A stretch of DNA of 64,000 nucleotides from contig NZ_JAMSHT010000001.1 of the NCBI RefSeq assembly GCF_023805295.1, positions 1,612,001 through 1,676,000 on the forward strand, in the 5' to 3' direction. The translations under genes were made by a program, and so were the position numbers. The notes under the pieces were generated by a model, which was given only the letters and a program-made list of their open reading frames with translations, was not told the DNA's origin and did no database searches. This DNA comes from Sphingomicrobium sediminis (lineage in GTDB: Bacteria > Pseudomonadota > Alphaproteobacteria > Sphingomonadales > Sphingomonadaceae). Of this stretch, positions 28,450 to 37,520 are shown in pieces (position 1 is the first letter of the stretch; every line of letters starts with the position of its first letter).

Positions 28450-29481
28450 CCACTCCATCCAGCCGCCATGCGCGTGAGCCCGGGCGAGTTCGACGCGCTC
28501 TGCCTTGCCCGGCCATGCCGTGACATGCAGGCGATGCTTGAGAATGGTACGGTCGCCTTCCAGCTCGACCCAGGCCAGCGGCCGCTGCGGCGTTGCCTTG
28601 GCGCCCGCCTCTTTCATCGCCAGCCGGATTCGTGCCTGCGTCTCAGGCGGCAGATACTGCCAAACCAGCGAATGCATGAGGACGCGCGTCACGCCTTCCT
28701 CCTGCGGCGCTGCCAGCCGTGCCTCGACGAAGTCGGCGGCGTCTGCCTGTACGACCTGCGGCGGGTCGTCCTCGGCAAACGCGAACACGGCCTCCAGCCG
28801 GGCCATGCGCTCGGTCATCTCGGGCCAGACGTAGGCGGCCAGCTTCACCTGCCCCTCGCGCGTGCCGATGCCGATCGGCGCACGGTCGCAGCCTGTCGTG
28901 GAGACGATCTCGACCGGTACATCGGGTGGCGCATTGCCGGTCCATTTGGGCGCGAGGCGGACCGGGCTGTCTGCGGGCCCTTGCGCTGCCCCGCCAAGCT
29001 CGATGCGGAAGCGATCGATCATCAGGTTGATCCCTCCCGAGGAACCGATTTCGATCAGCTCGAACTTGGGACCGTATCCCTCGCCCGCCAGCCATTTGAG
29101 GCCGGCCATCAGTCCGGCACTGCGCCCCGCTTCATTGGTCTGCGGCGGGCCGTCGAGCCATGGCAGGATCGCCTCCTGCCGCTCGGCGATGACTGCGCCG
29201 ATCGCCTCCTCGACTTCCGCGCGGGTCAGCTGCGCCGCATAAACGGGCGCCAGCTGCGGTTCGTCATTGGCGAGGTGCAGCGCGTGGATACCGCCAGCTA
29301 CACGCAGCGGCACGACGTCTTTCAAGGGGTCGCCCGTCCAACCGAACACCCGCTTGCCGAGCGCGCTTTGCGGGTCGAGCCGGTCGAACACCGCCTTGCA
29401 GATCGTCGCCGTCAAAGGTGCCCCGTTGGCGCGGCAATAGTCGACCTGGTTGGCGAAGGCTTCCTTGACGCTGGTTGTCAT
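28441..29481 (-). CDS. DUF2332 domain-containing protein
   Basis: The 346-residue protein carries the DUF2332 hallmark GPKFELIEIGSSGGINLMIDRF, CDRAPIGI, AAYVWPEMTERMARLEAV, VLMHSLVWQYLPPETQ and the C-terminal ELEG..TILKHRLHVTAWPG. The family is unassigned; the IGSSGGINL segment resembles the SAM-binding loop of class I methyltransferases, so a methyltransferase-like role is an inference. It starts divergently from nusB with a 29-nt gap. Confidence 0.88.
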   Translation of the reverse strand: MTTSVKEAFANQVDYCRANGAPLTATICKAVFDRLDPQSALGKRVFGWTGDPLKDVVPLRVAGGIHALHLANDEPQLAPVYAAQLTRAEVEEAIGAVIAERQEAILPWLDGPPQTNEAGRSAGLMAGLKWLAGEGYGPKFELIEIGSSGGINLMIDRFRIELGGAAQGPADSPVRLAPKWTGNAPPDVPVEIVSTTGCDRAPIGIGTREGQVKLAAYVWPEMTERMARLEAVFAFAEDDPPQVVQADAADFVEARLAAPQEEGVTRVLMHSLVWQYLPPETQARIRLAMKEAGAKATPQRPLAWVELEGDRTILKHRLHVTAWPGKAERVELARAHAHGGWMEWLA

Positions 29482-29510
29482 GGGACGAGATTTCGCGCAA
29501 AGGGCGCACC

Positions 29511-29954
29511 ATGTCGAGATCGAAGTCCCGCAGCGCCGCGCGCCTCGCCGCCGTCCAGGCCCTCTACCAGCAGGAAATGGAAGGCACGCCGACCGCGCAG
29601 CTGATCCACGAATTCCACGAGCATCGCATCGGCGCGACCATCGAGGACGCGACCTATATCGAGGCCGAAGTCTTCTTCTTCGACGACATCGTCGCGGGCG
29701 TGCTCGCGCGCAAGGACGATCTCGACGAACGCATCTCGGCCAAGCTCGCCGAGGGCTGGAGCCTCGAACGGCTCGACCGCCCGATGCGCGCCATCCTGCG
29801 CGCCGGCACCTACGAGTTGGTCGCCCGCGTCGACGTGCCGCGCGCCGCCGTGATCGACGAATATGTCGATGTCGCCGACGCCTTCTACGACAAGAAGGAA
29901 AAGGGCTTCGTCAACGGCCTGCTTGACGCCATCGCCAAGGAAGCGCGCGCCTAG
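29511..29954 (+). CDS. nusB: Transcription antitermination factor NusB
   Basis: The 147-residue all-helical protein has the NusB pattern AARLAAVQALYQQEM, LDERISAKLAEGWSLERLDRPMRAILRAGTYEL, VDVADAFYDKKEKGFVNGLLDAI. It binds boxA RNA with NusE to prevent premature termination in rRNA operons. The ATG at 29511 follows AAAGGG; an in-frame ATG at 29475 is unlikely as it overlaps the divergent gene. thiL lies 2 kb downstream; two intervening genes split what is often a nusB-thiL pair. Confidence 0.95.
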   Translation: MSRSKSRSAARLAAVQALYQQEMEGTPTAQLIHEFHEHRIGATIEDATYIEAEVFFFDDIVAGVLARKDDLDERISAKLAEGWSLERLDRPMRAILRAGTYELVARVDVPRAAVIDEYVDVADAFYDKKEKGFVNGLLDAIAKEARA

Positions 29955-30051
29955 TTCGTCGAACCCAGCGCGTCGTTCGTCGCGAACGGCGATGACAGTT
30001 GTAGTCACATCATTAGCGTCAGCGATATCCCATCCGAACGGAGTATCGTTT

Positions 30052-31056
30052 ATGTTGACGTTGATTGCCGCGCTGTCCCTGGCGACCCCTGCAAGTTGCG
30101 CTGGCCTGGACATCGCCGATTGCGCTGCGACCGAACATGGCATCGTGATCGGTGCGGGCGAAGATGCAGCCGAATACCTCACAGTCATCGACGAAGCCGC
30201 GGTACGCTTCAGTCGCTATTTCTCGGCGCCGGAGCAGCCGACTGCGGTCGTAATCGGCGGGCAGATCGAGCCCGGACTCAACGCCGAGCTGCAACGCGCA
30301 GGGTTCCGCCCGCTTCCCTGGCTGACCAATGCCGACAAACGCGCGTTCGCCATTGAGCAGATGCGGAGCCAGTTCGAGGAACAGCTCGGCCATCTGGGCG
30401 AGACAATGGTGGAACAGGCAATGGCCCAGGCATTGCCGCAGCTAGACGCCGCCTTGCCTCAGCAAAGCGTAGAGAAGGCCAGTGGGGCGCTGGCCCATGA
30501 AATCGCCCACGGTTTCCTGATCTCGCTCTGGGGCCGACCAGCCGAAGCGCGTGACGACGGCAAGATCGGATATGGATCGGCCGGACCCGACTGGCTCGAC
30601 GAGCTGGCTGCGGTGACAGCAGAAAACGACATCCTGCTCGATCAGCGGCGGGAAGCCTTCCCCGACGCCTGGACCGCTGAGGCAAGCGAAGAGGCGCTCT
30701 ATCCGCTGCGCGACTATCTCAGCATGGACCACCCGCTGCTCGAGCGCGTCGCCATGACCCGCGAAGCAGCCCGCGAACAGGGATCGAGCGTCCGCGTCTT
30801 TTCGGGCGCGGAGGCAGAGGAGCTGCTGGGCGAGAGCAATCCGGTACGCTTCTACGTCCAGTCGCTCGCCTTTGCAGACTTCCTGATCGAGACGAGCGGT
30901 GACGAGACGGTTCTGGGCCGCATCGCACTGGCCCTGCGCGTCGGCTCGTTCGAGCAATATCTGGCGGTTAATGATGACGGCCTGCCGCGCAGCGTGGATG
31001 CGCTTGAGGCGGCCTGGAAAGCATGGGGCGACGCACGCGCGTCGCGTATCTCCTAG
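30052..31056 (+). CDS. Secreted HExxH protein, putative zinc metallopeptidase of unknown family
   Basis: The 334-residue protein has an N-terminal signal peptide (about 1-17, ends near SCA). A zinc motif is visible: H149-E150-I-A-H153 inside ALAHEIAHGF, followed 31 residues later by WLDE with E184, matching the H-E-x-x-H...E pattern of gluzincins (MA clan), where W-L-x-E is common. The rest shows no family I recognise. The ATG at 30052 has GGAG 8 nt upstream. It sits between nusB and thiL and overlaps the convergent esterase by CTAG. Function as a peptidase is an inference. Confidence 0.72.
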   Translation: MLTLIAALSLATPASCAGLDIADCAATEHGIVIGAGEDAAEYLTVIDEAAVRFSRYFSAPEQPTAVVIGGQIEPGLNAELQRAGFRPLPWLTNADKRAFAIEQMRSQFEEQLGHLGETMVEQAMAQALPQLDAALPQQSVEKASGALAHEIAHGFLISLWGRPAEARDDGKIGYGSAGPDWLDELAAVTAENDILLDQRREAFPDAWTAEASEEALYPLRDYLSMDHPLLERVAMTREAAREQGSSVRVFSGAEAEELLGESNPVRFYVQSLAFADFLIETSGDETVLGRIALALRVGSFEQYLAVNDDGLPRSVDALEAAWKAWGDARASRIS

Positions 31057-31991
31057 GGGTCCTTGCGGTCGAGAAAGCCGAGCGGGATGTCGACCCGCTC
31101 GCGCCATGCATCCTCGTCATGTTCGGTGCCGGTGTAGCGGCGGCTCTCGTAATTGGGGAGCGCCCAGCCGAGTTCCGCGACCATCGCGTCGAAGGCGTCG
31201 AAGTAAGGCGGGTAGAAGCGGTCCAGCGTGCCCGTGCCATGGTCGACGTAGAGACGGTTTGTTGCAGGGTCGAAGTCGGACGCTTCGAGATAAGCGCGCC
31301 AGGCCGCCATCGTATCGCGAATATTGTCGGCGACGACCGCCTCGTCTTCGCTCGGCAATCCTAGCGGCAAGTGGACCGACAACCCCGCAGCTTGACCGAA
31401 AATGTCGGGATGTTCGGCAATCGCATAGATGCTCATCAGCCCGCCCATCGAAGAGCCCATAACGGCCGTATCCTCCGGCCCGGCCAGCGTCGCATAATTG
31501 CGGTCGACATAGGGTTTGAGCGTGCCGGTCAGGAAAGCGAGATATTCATCGCCCATCAGGTCTTGGCGGCGCACCTCGCTGACGTCGGCCAGATTGCCGA
31601 GCCGCACGAAGGTCTCGTCGCTGATGCTGCCCTCCAGCTTCTCGGGGAAAAGCGCCTGCCAGCGCTGCGCCGGGCTTTCGATCCCGATGACGATCCATTC
31701 GCGCAGGTCTCCGCGCGCGGCCAGCCGCGTGATCGCCTCGTCCATCCCCCATTCCTTGTTGTAATTGGTGAGCGTGGGATCGAAGAGATTCTGACCATCA
31801 TGCATGTAGAGGACGGGAAAGCGCTCGCCTTCCTCGCGGGTCGCATAGCCATCGGGCAGCCAGACCCAGACCTTGTCGATCCCCAGCGCCTCGGCCTCGT
31901 CCATCACCATGTAGGTGACCTGCCCGGCCGACACATTGGCCGGCGGCGGCGGCAAGGTCGCGGCGGCAAGCGACAGGGCAATACTCAACAT
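31053..31991 (-). CDS. Exported esterase of the esterase D / putative esterase (PF00756) type
   Basis: The 312-residue protein has a signal peptide (about 1-15) and the alpha/beta-hydrolase esterase pattern: VWVWLPDGY, FPVLYMHDGQNLFDP, WIVIGIES, and the nucleophile elbow GSSMGG. The catalytic His probably lies in YTGTEHDEDAWRER. Family members hydrolyse short acyl esters or enterobactin-type siderophores. The ATG at 31991 has GGGAAGGA 7 nt upstream. It is divergent from thiL with about 36 nt between starts. Confidence 0.88.
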   Translation of the reverse strand: MLSIALSLAAATLPPPPANVSAGQVTYMVMDEAEALGIDKVWVWLPDGYATREEGERFPVLYMHDGQNLFDPTLTNYNKEWGMDEAITRLAARGDLREWIVIGIESPAQRWQALFPEKLEGSISDETFVRLGNLADVSEVRRQDLMGDEYLAFLTGTLKPYVDRNYATLAGPEDTAVMGSSMGGLMSIYAIAEHPDIFGQAAGLSVHLPLGLPSEDEAVVADNIRDTMAAWRAYLEASDFDPATNRLYVDHGTGTLDRFYPPYFDAFDAMVAELGWALPNYESRRYTGTEHDEDAWRERVDIPLGFLDRKDP

Positions 31992-32027
31992 TGGCAATTC
32001 CTTCCCCTCATGCGATTGCTGGCGACC

Positions 32028-33005
32028 ATGACGGCCCCAGCCCCTTCCGACAAGTCGATCGAACAGCAATTGCTGGAGCGGTTGCGCGAGATGGCCGATG
32101 CACCCGCGGCTGCGGGCCTTGTCGATGATGTCGCGCATCTGGGCGGCCTCGTCCTGACCCACGATACGATTGCCGAGGGCGTCCATTATCGCCCCGAAGA
32201 CCCGCCCGAGAGCGTCGGGTGGAAGCTGGTCGCGGTGAACCTGTCCGACCTTGCCGCCAAGGGCGCCGAGCCTACGGGCGCCCTCCTGTCGCTCGCGATC
32301 GGCGATGCGCCCGACAAAATGCTGCCCGGCGAATGGGAAGAGCGTTTCCTCGCCGGGGTCGCGGTAGCCTGTGAAAGCTACGACCTCCCGCTCCTCGGCG
32401 GTGATACGATTGCCTTGCCCGAAGGCGCGCCCCGCGTGCTCGGCATGACCGCCATCGGAAAGTGCGCCGATGCGCCCAAGCGCGATGGCGGACAAGAGGG
32501 CGATGTGCTGCTTCTGGTCGGAACGCTGGGCGATGCGATGGCGGGCCTTGCCTTGCTCGCTGAAGATGAGAAGGCGTCGGGCACGTTAGTGGAGGCCTAT
32601 CGTCGCCCAGTTCCCTTACTAGCTGCCGGTCGGACGCTTGCACTTCACGTCCACGCGATGATGGACGTATCAGACGGCCTGCTCCTCGATGCAGCGCGGA
32701 TGGCACAGGTGAGCGGGCTTGCCGTCGAGATCGATCTGGCGGCCCTGCCCCTGAGCGATGCGTACCTGGCTGCGCGCGGCGACAATCGCGAGGCGCGGCT
32801 GTTCGCAGCGACGGGCGGCGATGATTATGCCCTGCTTGCGGCAATTCATCCCGAAAAGCTGACAAAGGTAACGTCTCTTTTACCTTCCAAGTCCATGAAA
32901 GCAGTGGTCGGACGATTGGTGTCCGGCACCGGCATCAGTCTCCGCGACGGAGACGCGCCGGTCGAACTGCCCGAAAGGCTTGGCCATGAGCATCGTCCTC
33001 AATGA
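32028..33005 (+). CDS. thiL: Thiamine-monophosphate kinase
   Basis: The 325-residue protein has the ThiL/AIR synthase fold: VDDVAHLGGLVLTHDTIAEGVHYR, WKLVAVNLSDLAAKGAEP, LLGGDT, MMDVSDGLLLDAARMA, GGDDYALLAA. It phosphorylates TMP to thiamine diphosphate, the last step of coenzyme biosynthesis. The start may be 32028 or 32010; neither has a good RBS. Its last 20 nt overlap a possible 31-residue gene. Confidence 0.94.
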   Translation: MTAPAPSDKSIEQQLLERLREMADAPAAAGLVDDVAHLGGLVLTHDTIAEGVHYRPEDPPESVGWKLVAVNLSDLAAKGAEPTGALLSLAIGDAPDKMLPGEWEERFLAGVAVACESYDLPLLGGDTIALPEGAPRVLGMTAIGKCADAPKRDGGQEGDVLLLVGTLGDAMAGLALLAEDEKASGTLVEAYRRPVPLLAAGRTLALHVHAMMDVSDGLLLDAARMAQVSGLAVEIDLAALPLSDAYLAARGDNREARLFAATGGDDYALLAAIHPEKLTKVTSLLPSKSMKAVVGRLVSGTGISLRDGDAPVELPERLGHEHRPQ

Positions 33006-33081
33006 CCCGCGTCGACTGTCGATCGCCATCGCCGGCCTGCTCTCGGGCTGTGGCAGCGCGCTCTTCTTCTCGCTGATCTAA
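32986..33081 (+). CDS. Possible 31-residue membrane protein
   Basis: This short frame (ATG to TAA) overlaps the thiL end by 20 nt and has AAAGG 7 nt upstream. The product is a short basic head (about 1-12, DPRRL) followed by one hydrophobic segment (SIAIAGLLSG...SALFFSLI) that could span the membrane. It is not in a known family I recognise. The weak point is length; conservation in relatives would decide. Confidence 0.35.
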   Translation: MSIVLNDPRRLSIAIAGLLSGCGSALFFSLI

Positions 33082-33201
33082 TTCCCCTCACGAAAAGTCC
33101 CGCCATCGTCATGGGTTGCGCATCGCGACCATGTCGTTACACCTGTTGCCCTAAACAGGAGGGGGCACTTCCGTTGCCCTCTAAATTTTGGGGGTTTTTC
33201 A

Positions 33202-35322
33202 ATGGATTTGGTTTTGATCGCGATCGCCTGCGGCGTCGTAGCATTGCTTTATGGCATCATTACCGCGCGCCAGGTGCTTGGGGCACCGGCGGGCAATGAA
33301 CGCATGGTCGAAGTGGCCGGCGCTATCCAGGAAGGTGCCAAGGCCTACCTGAAGCGTCAGTATACGGCCATCACCGTGGTCGGCGTCATCGTCGCCATCC
33401 TCGTCCTTTTGTTCCTCGGCTGGGTTGCCGCCATCGGCTTTGCCATCGGCGCCATCCTGTCGGGCGTTGCCGGCTTCATCGGGATGAACGTGTCGGTGGG
33501 TGCCAACGTGCGCACCGCCGAAGCCGCGCGCTCTAGCCTGCAGAAGGGCCTCACCATGGCGTTCCGTTCGGGCGCTGTGACCGGCCTGCTCGTGGTCGGT
33601 CTGGCGCTGCTCGCGATCGCGGGTTTCTTCGCCTATCTTATCGGCCCGGCCGCCAAGGCTGCCAATGCGGACGACGTGATCATCGGCATCACCGCGCTGG
33701 CGCTGGGTGCCTCGCTCGTGTCGATCTTCGCGCGTCTCGGCGGCGGTATCTTCACCAAGGCCGCCGACGTCGGCGCCGACCTCGTCGGCAAGGTCGAGGC
33801 TGGCATCCCCGAGGACGACCCCCGCAACCCGGCCGTGATCGCCGACAATGTGGGTGACAATGTCGGCGATTGCGCCGGCATGGCTGCCGACCTTTTCGAG
33901 ACCTATGTCGTCACCGTCGGTATCACCATGGTGCTGACCGCTTTGCTGCTCGGCAGTGCGGCAGGCGACCTTCTGGTCCCACTGATGGCGCTCCCGCTGC
34001 TGATCGGCGGCGCGTGCATCATTACCAGCGTCATCGGCACCTTCGCCGTCAAGCTGTCGGGTAACAGCACCAACGTGATGGGCGCCATGTACAAGGGCTT
34101 CATCGTCTCGGCGCTGCTCGCCATCCCGCTCATCTGGTTCGCCACGCGCCACGCGCTGGGTGACATGAACGCAGTGATCGGTGGCGGCAATGTCGCCGAG
34201 TTTACGGGTGTCGACCTGTTCTGGTGCTCGATGCTGGGCCTTGCCGTGACCGGCGCCATCATCTGGATCACCGAATATTATACCGGCACCAATTACCGAC
34301 CGGTGAAGTCGATCGCCAAGGCCTCGGAAACGGGCCATGGCACCAACGTCATCCAGGGCCTCGCCATCAGCCTCGAAGCGACCGCGCTGCCGACCCTGCT
34401 ATTCACGGTCGGGATCGTCGTTGCCTACCAGCTCGCCGGCCTGATGGGCCTTGCCTATGCCGCCACCGCGATGCTGTCGCTGGCCGGCATGGTCGTCGCC
34501 CTCGACGCCTATGGTCCTGTCACCGACAATGCCGGCGGCATTGCCGAAATGGCAGGTCTCGACGACAGCGTGCGTGAGAAGACCGACCTTCTCGACGCAG
34601 TCGGCAACACCACCAAGGCCGTCACCAAGGGTTATGCCATCGGTTCGGCCGCGCTTGCCGCGCTGGTTCTCTTCGCTGCCTACACGACCGATCTGCGGAA
34701 ATATTTCCCCGATCTGGACGTGAATTTCAGCCTCGAGAATCCGTACGTCATCGTCGGCCTGCTGCTGGGCGCGCTGCTGCCCTACCTCTTCGGTGCGCTT
34801 GGCATGACCGCGGTAGGCCGCGCTGCGGGCGACGTCGTCATCGACGTGCGCCAGCAGTTCAAGGACAAGCCGGGCATCATGGATGGTTCGGAGCGCCCGG
34901 ACTATGCCAAGACCGTCGACCTCGTGACCAAGGCCGCGATCAAGGAAATGATCGTCCCGTCGCTGCTTCCGGTGCTCGCGCCGGTCGTGGTTTACTTCGT
35001 GGTGTCTGCTGTCGCGGGCCAGGAAAATGGCTTTGCGGCGCTGGGCGCCCTGCTCCTCGGCGTTATCGTCAGCGGCCTTTTCGTCGCCCTGTCGATGACT
35101 TCGGGCGGCGGTGCCTGGGACAATGCCAAGAAGTATATCGAAGACGGCAATCACGGCGGCAAGGGCTCGGAAGCCCACAAGGCCGCGGTCACCGGTGACA
35201 CGGTGGGCGACCCGTACAAGGATACCGCCGGTCCGGCGGTCAACCCGATGATCAAGATCACCAACATTGTCGCGATCCTCCTGCTCGCGGCGCTGGCGGG
35301 TGCCGGTAACGGCCTGATCTAG
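33202..35322 (+). CDS. hppA: Proton-translocating inorganic pyrophosphatase (K+-insensitive)
   Basis: The 706-residue polytopic membrane protein has about 16 helices and the catalytic acidic motifs [19 protein letters not shown] and [12 protein letters not shown]. It couples PPi hydrolysis to proton export. The ion-type determinant GNTTKA carries Lys at residue 472 where K+-dependent enzymes have Ala, with T475 matching, so the enzyme is predicted K+-independent. It is also predicted to pump H+ (not Na+). The start follows GGGGG about 9 nt upstream. A terminator closes the gene. Confidence 0.96.
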   Translation: MDLVLIAIACGVVALLYGIITARQVLGAPAGNERMVEVAGAIQEGAKAYLKRQYTAITVVGVIVAILVLLFLGWVAAIGFAIGAILSGVAGFIGMNVSVGANVRTAEAARSSLQKGLTMAFRSGAVTGLLVVGLALLAIAGFFAYLIGPAAKAANADDVIIGITALALGASLVSIFARLGGGIFTKAADVGADLVGKVEAGIPEDDPRNPAVIADNVGDNVGDCAGMAADLFETYVVTVGITMVLTALLLGSAAGDLLVPLMALPLLIGGACIITSVIGTFAVKLSGNSTNVMGAMYKGFIVSALLAIPLIWFATRHALGDMNAVIGGGNVAEFTGVDLFWCSMLGLAVTGAIIWITEYYTGTNYRPVKSIAKASETGHGTNVIQGLAISLEATALPTLLFTVGIVVAYQLAGLMGLAYAATAMLSLAGMVVALDAYGPVTDNAGGIAEMAGLDDSVREKTDLLDAVGNTTKAVTKGYAIGSAALAALVLFAAYTTDLRKYFPDLDVNFSLENPYVIVGLLLGALLPYLFGALGMTAVGRAAGDVVIDVRQQFKDKPGIMDGSERPDYAKTVDLVTKAAIKEMIVPSLLPVLAPVVVYFVVSAVAGQENGFAALGALLLGVIVSGLFVALSMTSGGGAWDNAKKYIEDGNHGGKGSEAHKAAVTGDTVGDPYKDTAGPAVNPMIKITNIVAILLLAALAGAGNGLI

Positions 35323-35344
35323 TCTGTCGGAACCGACAAGTAAG

Positions 35345-35380
35345 GCGGGGGCGTCGCGTTGACGCTCCCGCTTTTCTTTT
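35345..35380 (+). terminator. Rho-independent terminator of hppA
   Basis: GCGGGGGCGTC pairs with GACGCTCCCGC (one G-U), 5-nt loop, followed by TTTTCTTTT. Confidence 0.9.
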
Positions 35381-35436
35381 GAGGCGCTTCCCGCTAAGAG
35401 CCGCCTTCCACACCAACCACGTGCAAAGGATCTCAA

Positions 35437-35655
35437 TTGGCCAAAGAAGAACTTCTCGAGATGCGCGGACGGGTGGTCGAGCTGCTGCCGAATGCGATGT
35501 TCCGCGTCGAGCTGGAGAACGGCCACGAAATCCTCGGCCACACGGCCGGCAAGATGCGTAAGAACCGCATTCGCGTCCTGACGGGCGACGAAGTGCTGGT
35601 CGAACTCACGCCCTACGACCTCACCAAGGGGCGCATCACCTACCGCTTCAAGTAA
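35437..35655 (+). CDS. infA: Translation initiation factor IF-1
   Basis: The 72-residue protein has the exact IF-1 length and sequence pattern ([29 protein letters not shown]..., [33 protein letters not shown]). It uses a TTG start, 6 nt after AAAGGA. It heads the infA-maf-RNase G-like-yacG group. Confidence 0.97.
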   Translation: MAKEELLEMRGRVVELLPNAMFRVELENGHEILGHTAGKMRKNRIRVLTGDEVLVELTPYDLTKGRITYRFK

Positions 35656-35670
35656 GGGCTTCCGAAGCCC

Positions 35671-36246
35671 GTGAAGCTCGTTCTCGCCTCGGCCTCGCCC
35701 CGACGCCGCGACCTGTTGGCGCGCATCGGCGTGACGCCGCACGCCATCGATCCCGCCGACATTGACGAGGATCCGAAGCCCGGCGAACTCCCCAAGCCCC
35801 ATGCCGGCCGGCTCGCCAGCGAGAAGGCGGCTGCCGTCGCCGCGCGCCATCCCGATGCTTTGGTCCTCGCCGGCGATACGGTCGTCGCAGTCGGCCGCCG
35901 TATCCTGCCCAAGGCCGAGGACGAGCAGACACTGCGCGAATGCCTCGCGCTACTTTCGGGACGACGCCACCGCGTCTTCACCGGCATCGCCGCCATCGCG
36001 CCCGATGGCCGCAAATGGGAAAAGGTCATCGAGACGATCGTCGCCATGAAGCGATTGTCGGCAGAGGAAATCGATACCTACGCCGCCATGACCAACGAAT
36101 GGATGGGCAAGGCGGGCGGCTATGGCCTGCAAGGCTATGGCGAGGTTTATGTCCGCTTCATCCATGGCAGCCATTCCAATGTCGTCGGCCTGCCGCTGGC
36201 CGAGACGCGCAACATGCTCAAAGCCGCTGGATACGATCTTGCCTGA
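35671..36246 (+). CDS. Maf-like nucleotide pyrophosphatase
   Basis: The 191-residue protein starts at GTG, 15 nt after infA. Motifs: LVLASASPRRRDLLARIG, LASEKAAAV, LAGDTVVAVG, HRVFTGIAAI and NEWMGKAGGYGLQG. Maf proteins hydrolyse non-canonical or modified nucleoside triphosphates (dTTP/UTP or m7GTP); which substrate applies is not clear. Its end overlaps the next gene by 8 nt. Confidence 0.92.
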   Translation: MKLVLASASPRRRDLLARIGVTPHAIDPADIDEDPKPGELPKPHAGRLASEKAAAVAARHPDALVLAGDTVVAVGRRILPKAEDEQTLRECLALLSGRRHRVFTGIAAIAPDGRKWEKVIETIVAMKRLSAEEIDTYAAMTNEWMGKAGGYGLQGYGEVYVRFIHGSHSNVVGLPLAETRNMLKAAGYDLA

Positions 36247-37147
36247 CTGGTTCATCGAACGCGGTATTGGCGAGACGCGCGCAGCGCGGCTCGATGCGGC
36301 TGGCGAGATTGTCGAGGCGCGCATCCGCCGCGATGGTGTGACACCCGCCGGCGCCGTCCTCGAGGCCAAGCTGATCGCGATTGCGCCGCGCGTCACCGTG
36401 GAAGCGAATGGCGAAACCTTCTTCCTGCCGCGCGGTGCCAGCGGGATCAGCGAAGGCGCAACCATGCGCGTGCGCGTGACCCGCGAAGCGTTGGGCGGCG
36501 CGGAGCCGTGGAAACGCGGCATTGCGGTGCAGACCGACGAATACCCCTGCGAAGCGCCGCCCCTCGCGGACGGTGTCGAGGGACGGATCGAGGCATGGGA
36601 CGATTTGCTCGAAGACGCACGCACCGGCCTCGTCGATTTCGACGGCGGGCAGCTGCGCATCGAACCCACTGCAGCCATGACCATGATCGACGTCGATGGT
36701 TGGCTGGTGCCCGACAAGTTGAGCCAGATGGCTGCCTGGGCCAGCGCCCGCGCCATTCGCCGCCTCGACCTTGGCGGTTCGACGGGCATCGATTTTCCCA
36801 GCCTTGAGGGCAAGGAAGCGCGCCAGCAGGTCGGCACTATCCTCGACGACTATCTCGAAAAACCGTTCGAACGCACCGCAATGAACGGGTTCGGCTTCGT
36901 CCAGGTCGTCCGCCCCAAGGAACGCGCCAGTTTGATCGACCTCGCGCAGGAGCGCGCATCGTTCGAAGCCCGCGCCCTTCTCCGCCGCGCCGAAACGAGC
37001 GTGGGCGCCATCACCATCCATGCCCATCCCGCCGTGATCGCCGCGCTTCGCCCCGAATGGATCGCGGCGCTCGAGAAGCGAATCGGCGGGACGGTCGCCT
37101 TGAATGCGACGCCCGGTCTCGCCATGTCTGGCGGACATGCCCACTAA
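36239..37147 (+). CDS. Short ribonuclease E/G family protein
   Basis: The 302-residue protein starts at a TTG inside the end of maf (MPDWFIERGIGETRAARL...), the N-terminus expected for a compact RNase G-like family in alphaproteobacteria. The catalytic Asp pair region is MIDVDGW. The C-terminal part has the RNase E-like 'NGFGFVQVVRPK'. It lacks the scaffold and much of the zinc-link region of full RNase E/G, so activity is uncertain. It overlaps yacG by 11 nt. Confidence 0.78.
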   Translation: MPDWFIERGIGETRAARLDAAGEIVEARIRRDGVTPAGAVLEAKLIAIAPRVTVEANGETFFLPRGASGISEGATMRVRVTREALGGAEPWKRGIAVQTDEYPCEAPPLADGVEGRIEAWDDLLEDARTGLVDFDGGQLRIEPTAAMTMIDVDGWLVPDKLSQMAAWASARAIRRLDLGGSTGIDFPSLEGKEARQQVGTILDDYLEKPFERTAMNGFGFVQVVRPKERASLIDLAQERASFEARALLRRAETSVGAITIHAHPAVIAALRPEWIAALEKRIGGTVALNATPGLAMSGGHAH

Positions 37148-37316
37148 GTCCCAGACATGCCCCGTTTGCGCCAAGCCTTCGGCCAAGGCGTATCGCCCCT
37201 TCTGCTCTCGCGGGTGCAAGGATCGCGACCTCTTGAACTGGCTTGGCGACGGCTATCGCATTCCCGGTCCGCCCGCAGTGCAAGAAGGGGTGGACAGCGA
37301 CGGCGAGGGCGGTTAG
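37137..37316 (+). CDS. yacG: DNA gyrase inhibitor / zinc-binding protein YacG
   Basis: The 59-residue protein has a CPVC ... CSRGCKDRDLLNWL zinc-knuckle layout (Cys-x2-Cys, then Cys-x3-Cys) and an acidic tail, as in YacG, which binds GyrB and blocks DNA binding. The ATG at 37137 lies inside the preceding gene. YacG next to maf/RNase G is a known order. Confidence 0.9.
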   Translation: MPTKSQTCPVCAKPSAKAYRPFCSRGCKDRDLLNWLGDGYRIPGPPAVQEGVDSDGEGG

Positions 37317-37360
37317 ACGGCCCGTCGCTGCACCGCATAACCTTGCGGTTTCAATGGCAC

Positions 37361-37436
37361 GCCTAGGTAGCTCAGTTGGTAGAGCATGCGACTGAAAATC
37401 GCAGTGTCGGCGGTTCGATCCCGTCCCTAGGCACCA
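37361..37436 (+). tRNA. tRNA-Phe (anticodon GAA)
   Basis: Acceptor stem GCCTAGG/CCTAGGC, D-arm GCTC...GAGC, anticodon stem TGCGA/TCGCA with loop CTGAAAA (anticodon GAA), T-arm GGCGG-TTCGATC-CCGTC, discriminator A73 and an encoded CCA at 37434-37436. All stems fold. Confidence 0.97.
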
Positions 37437-37520
37437 TTACCTTCCCAAAAATCCGCATGAATGAAGGACCGTCTTTCGGTCCCCTGTTCGTTGGCGCGTG
37501 GAGCGCTTACCTCGCAGCGC

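Noticed and set aside
32010..32012. ATG at 32010 as the thiL start
   Set aside because: Possible but no better RBS than 32028; kept only as an alternative.
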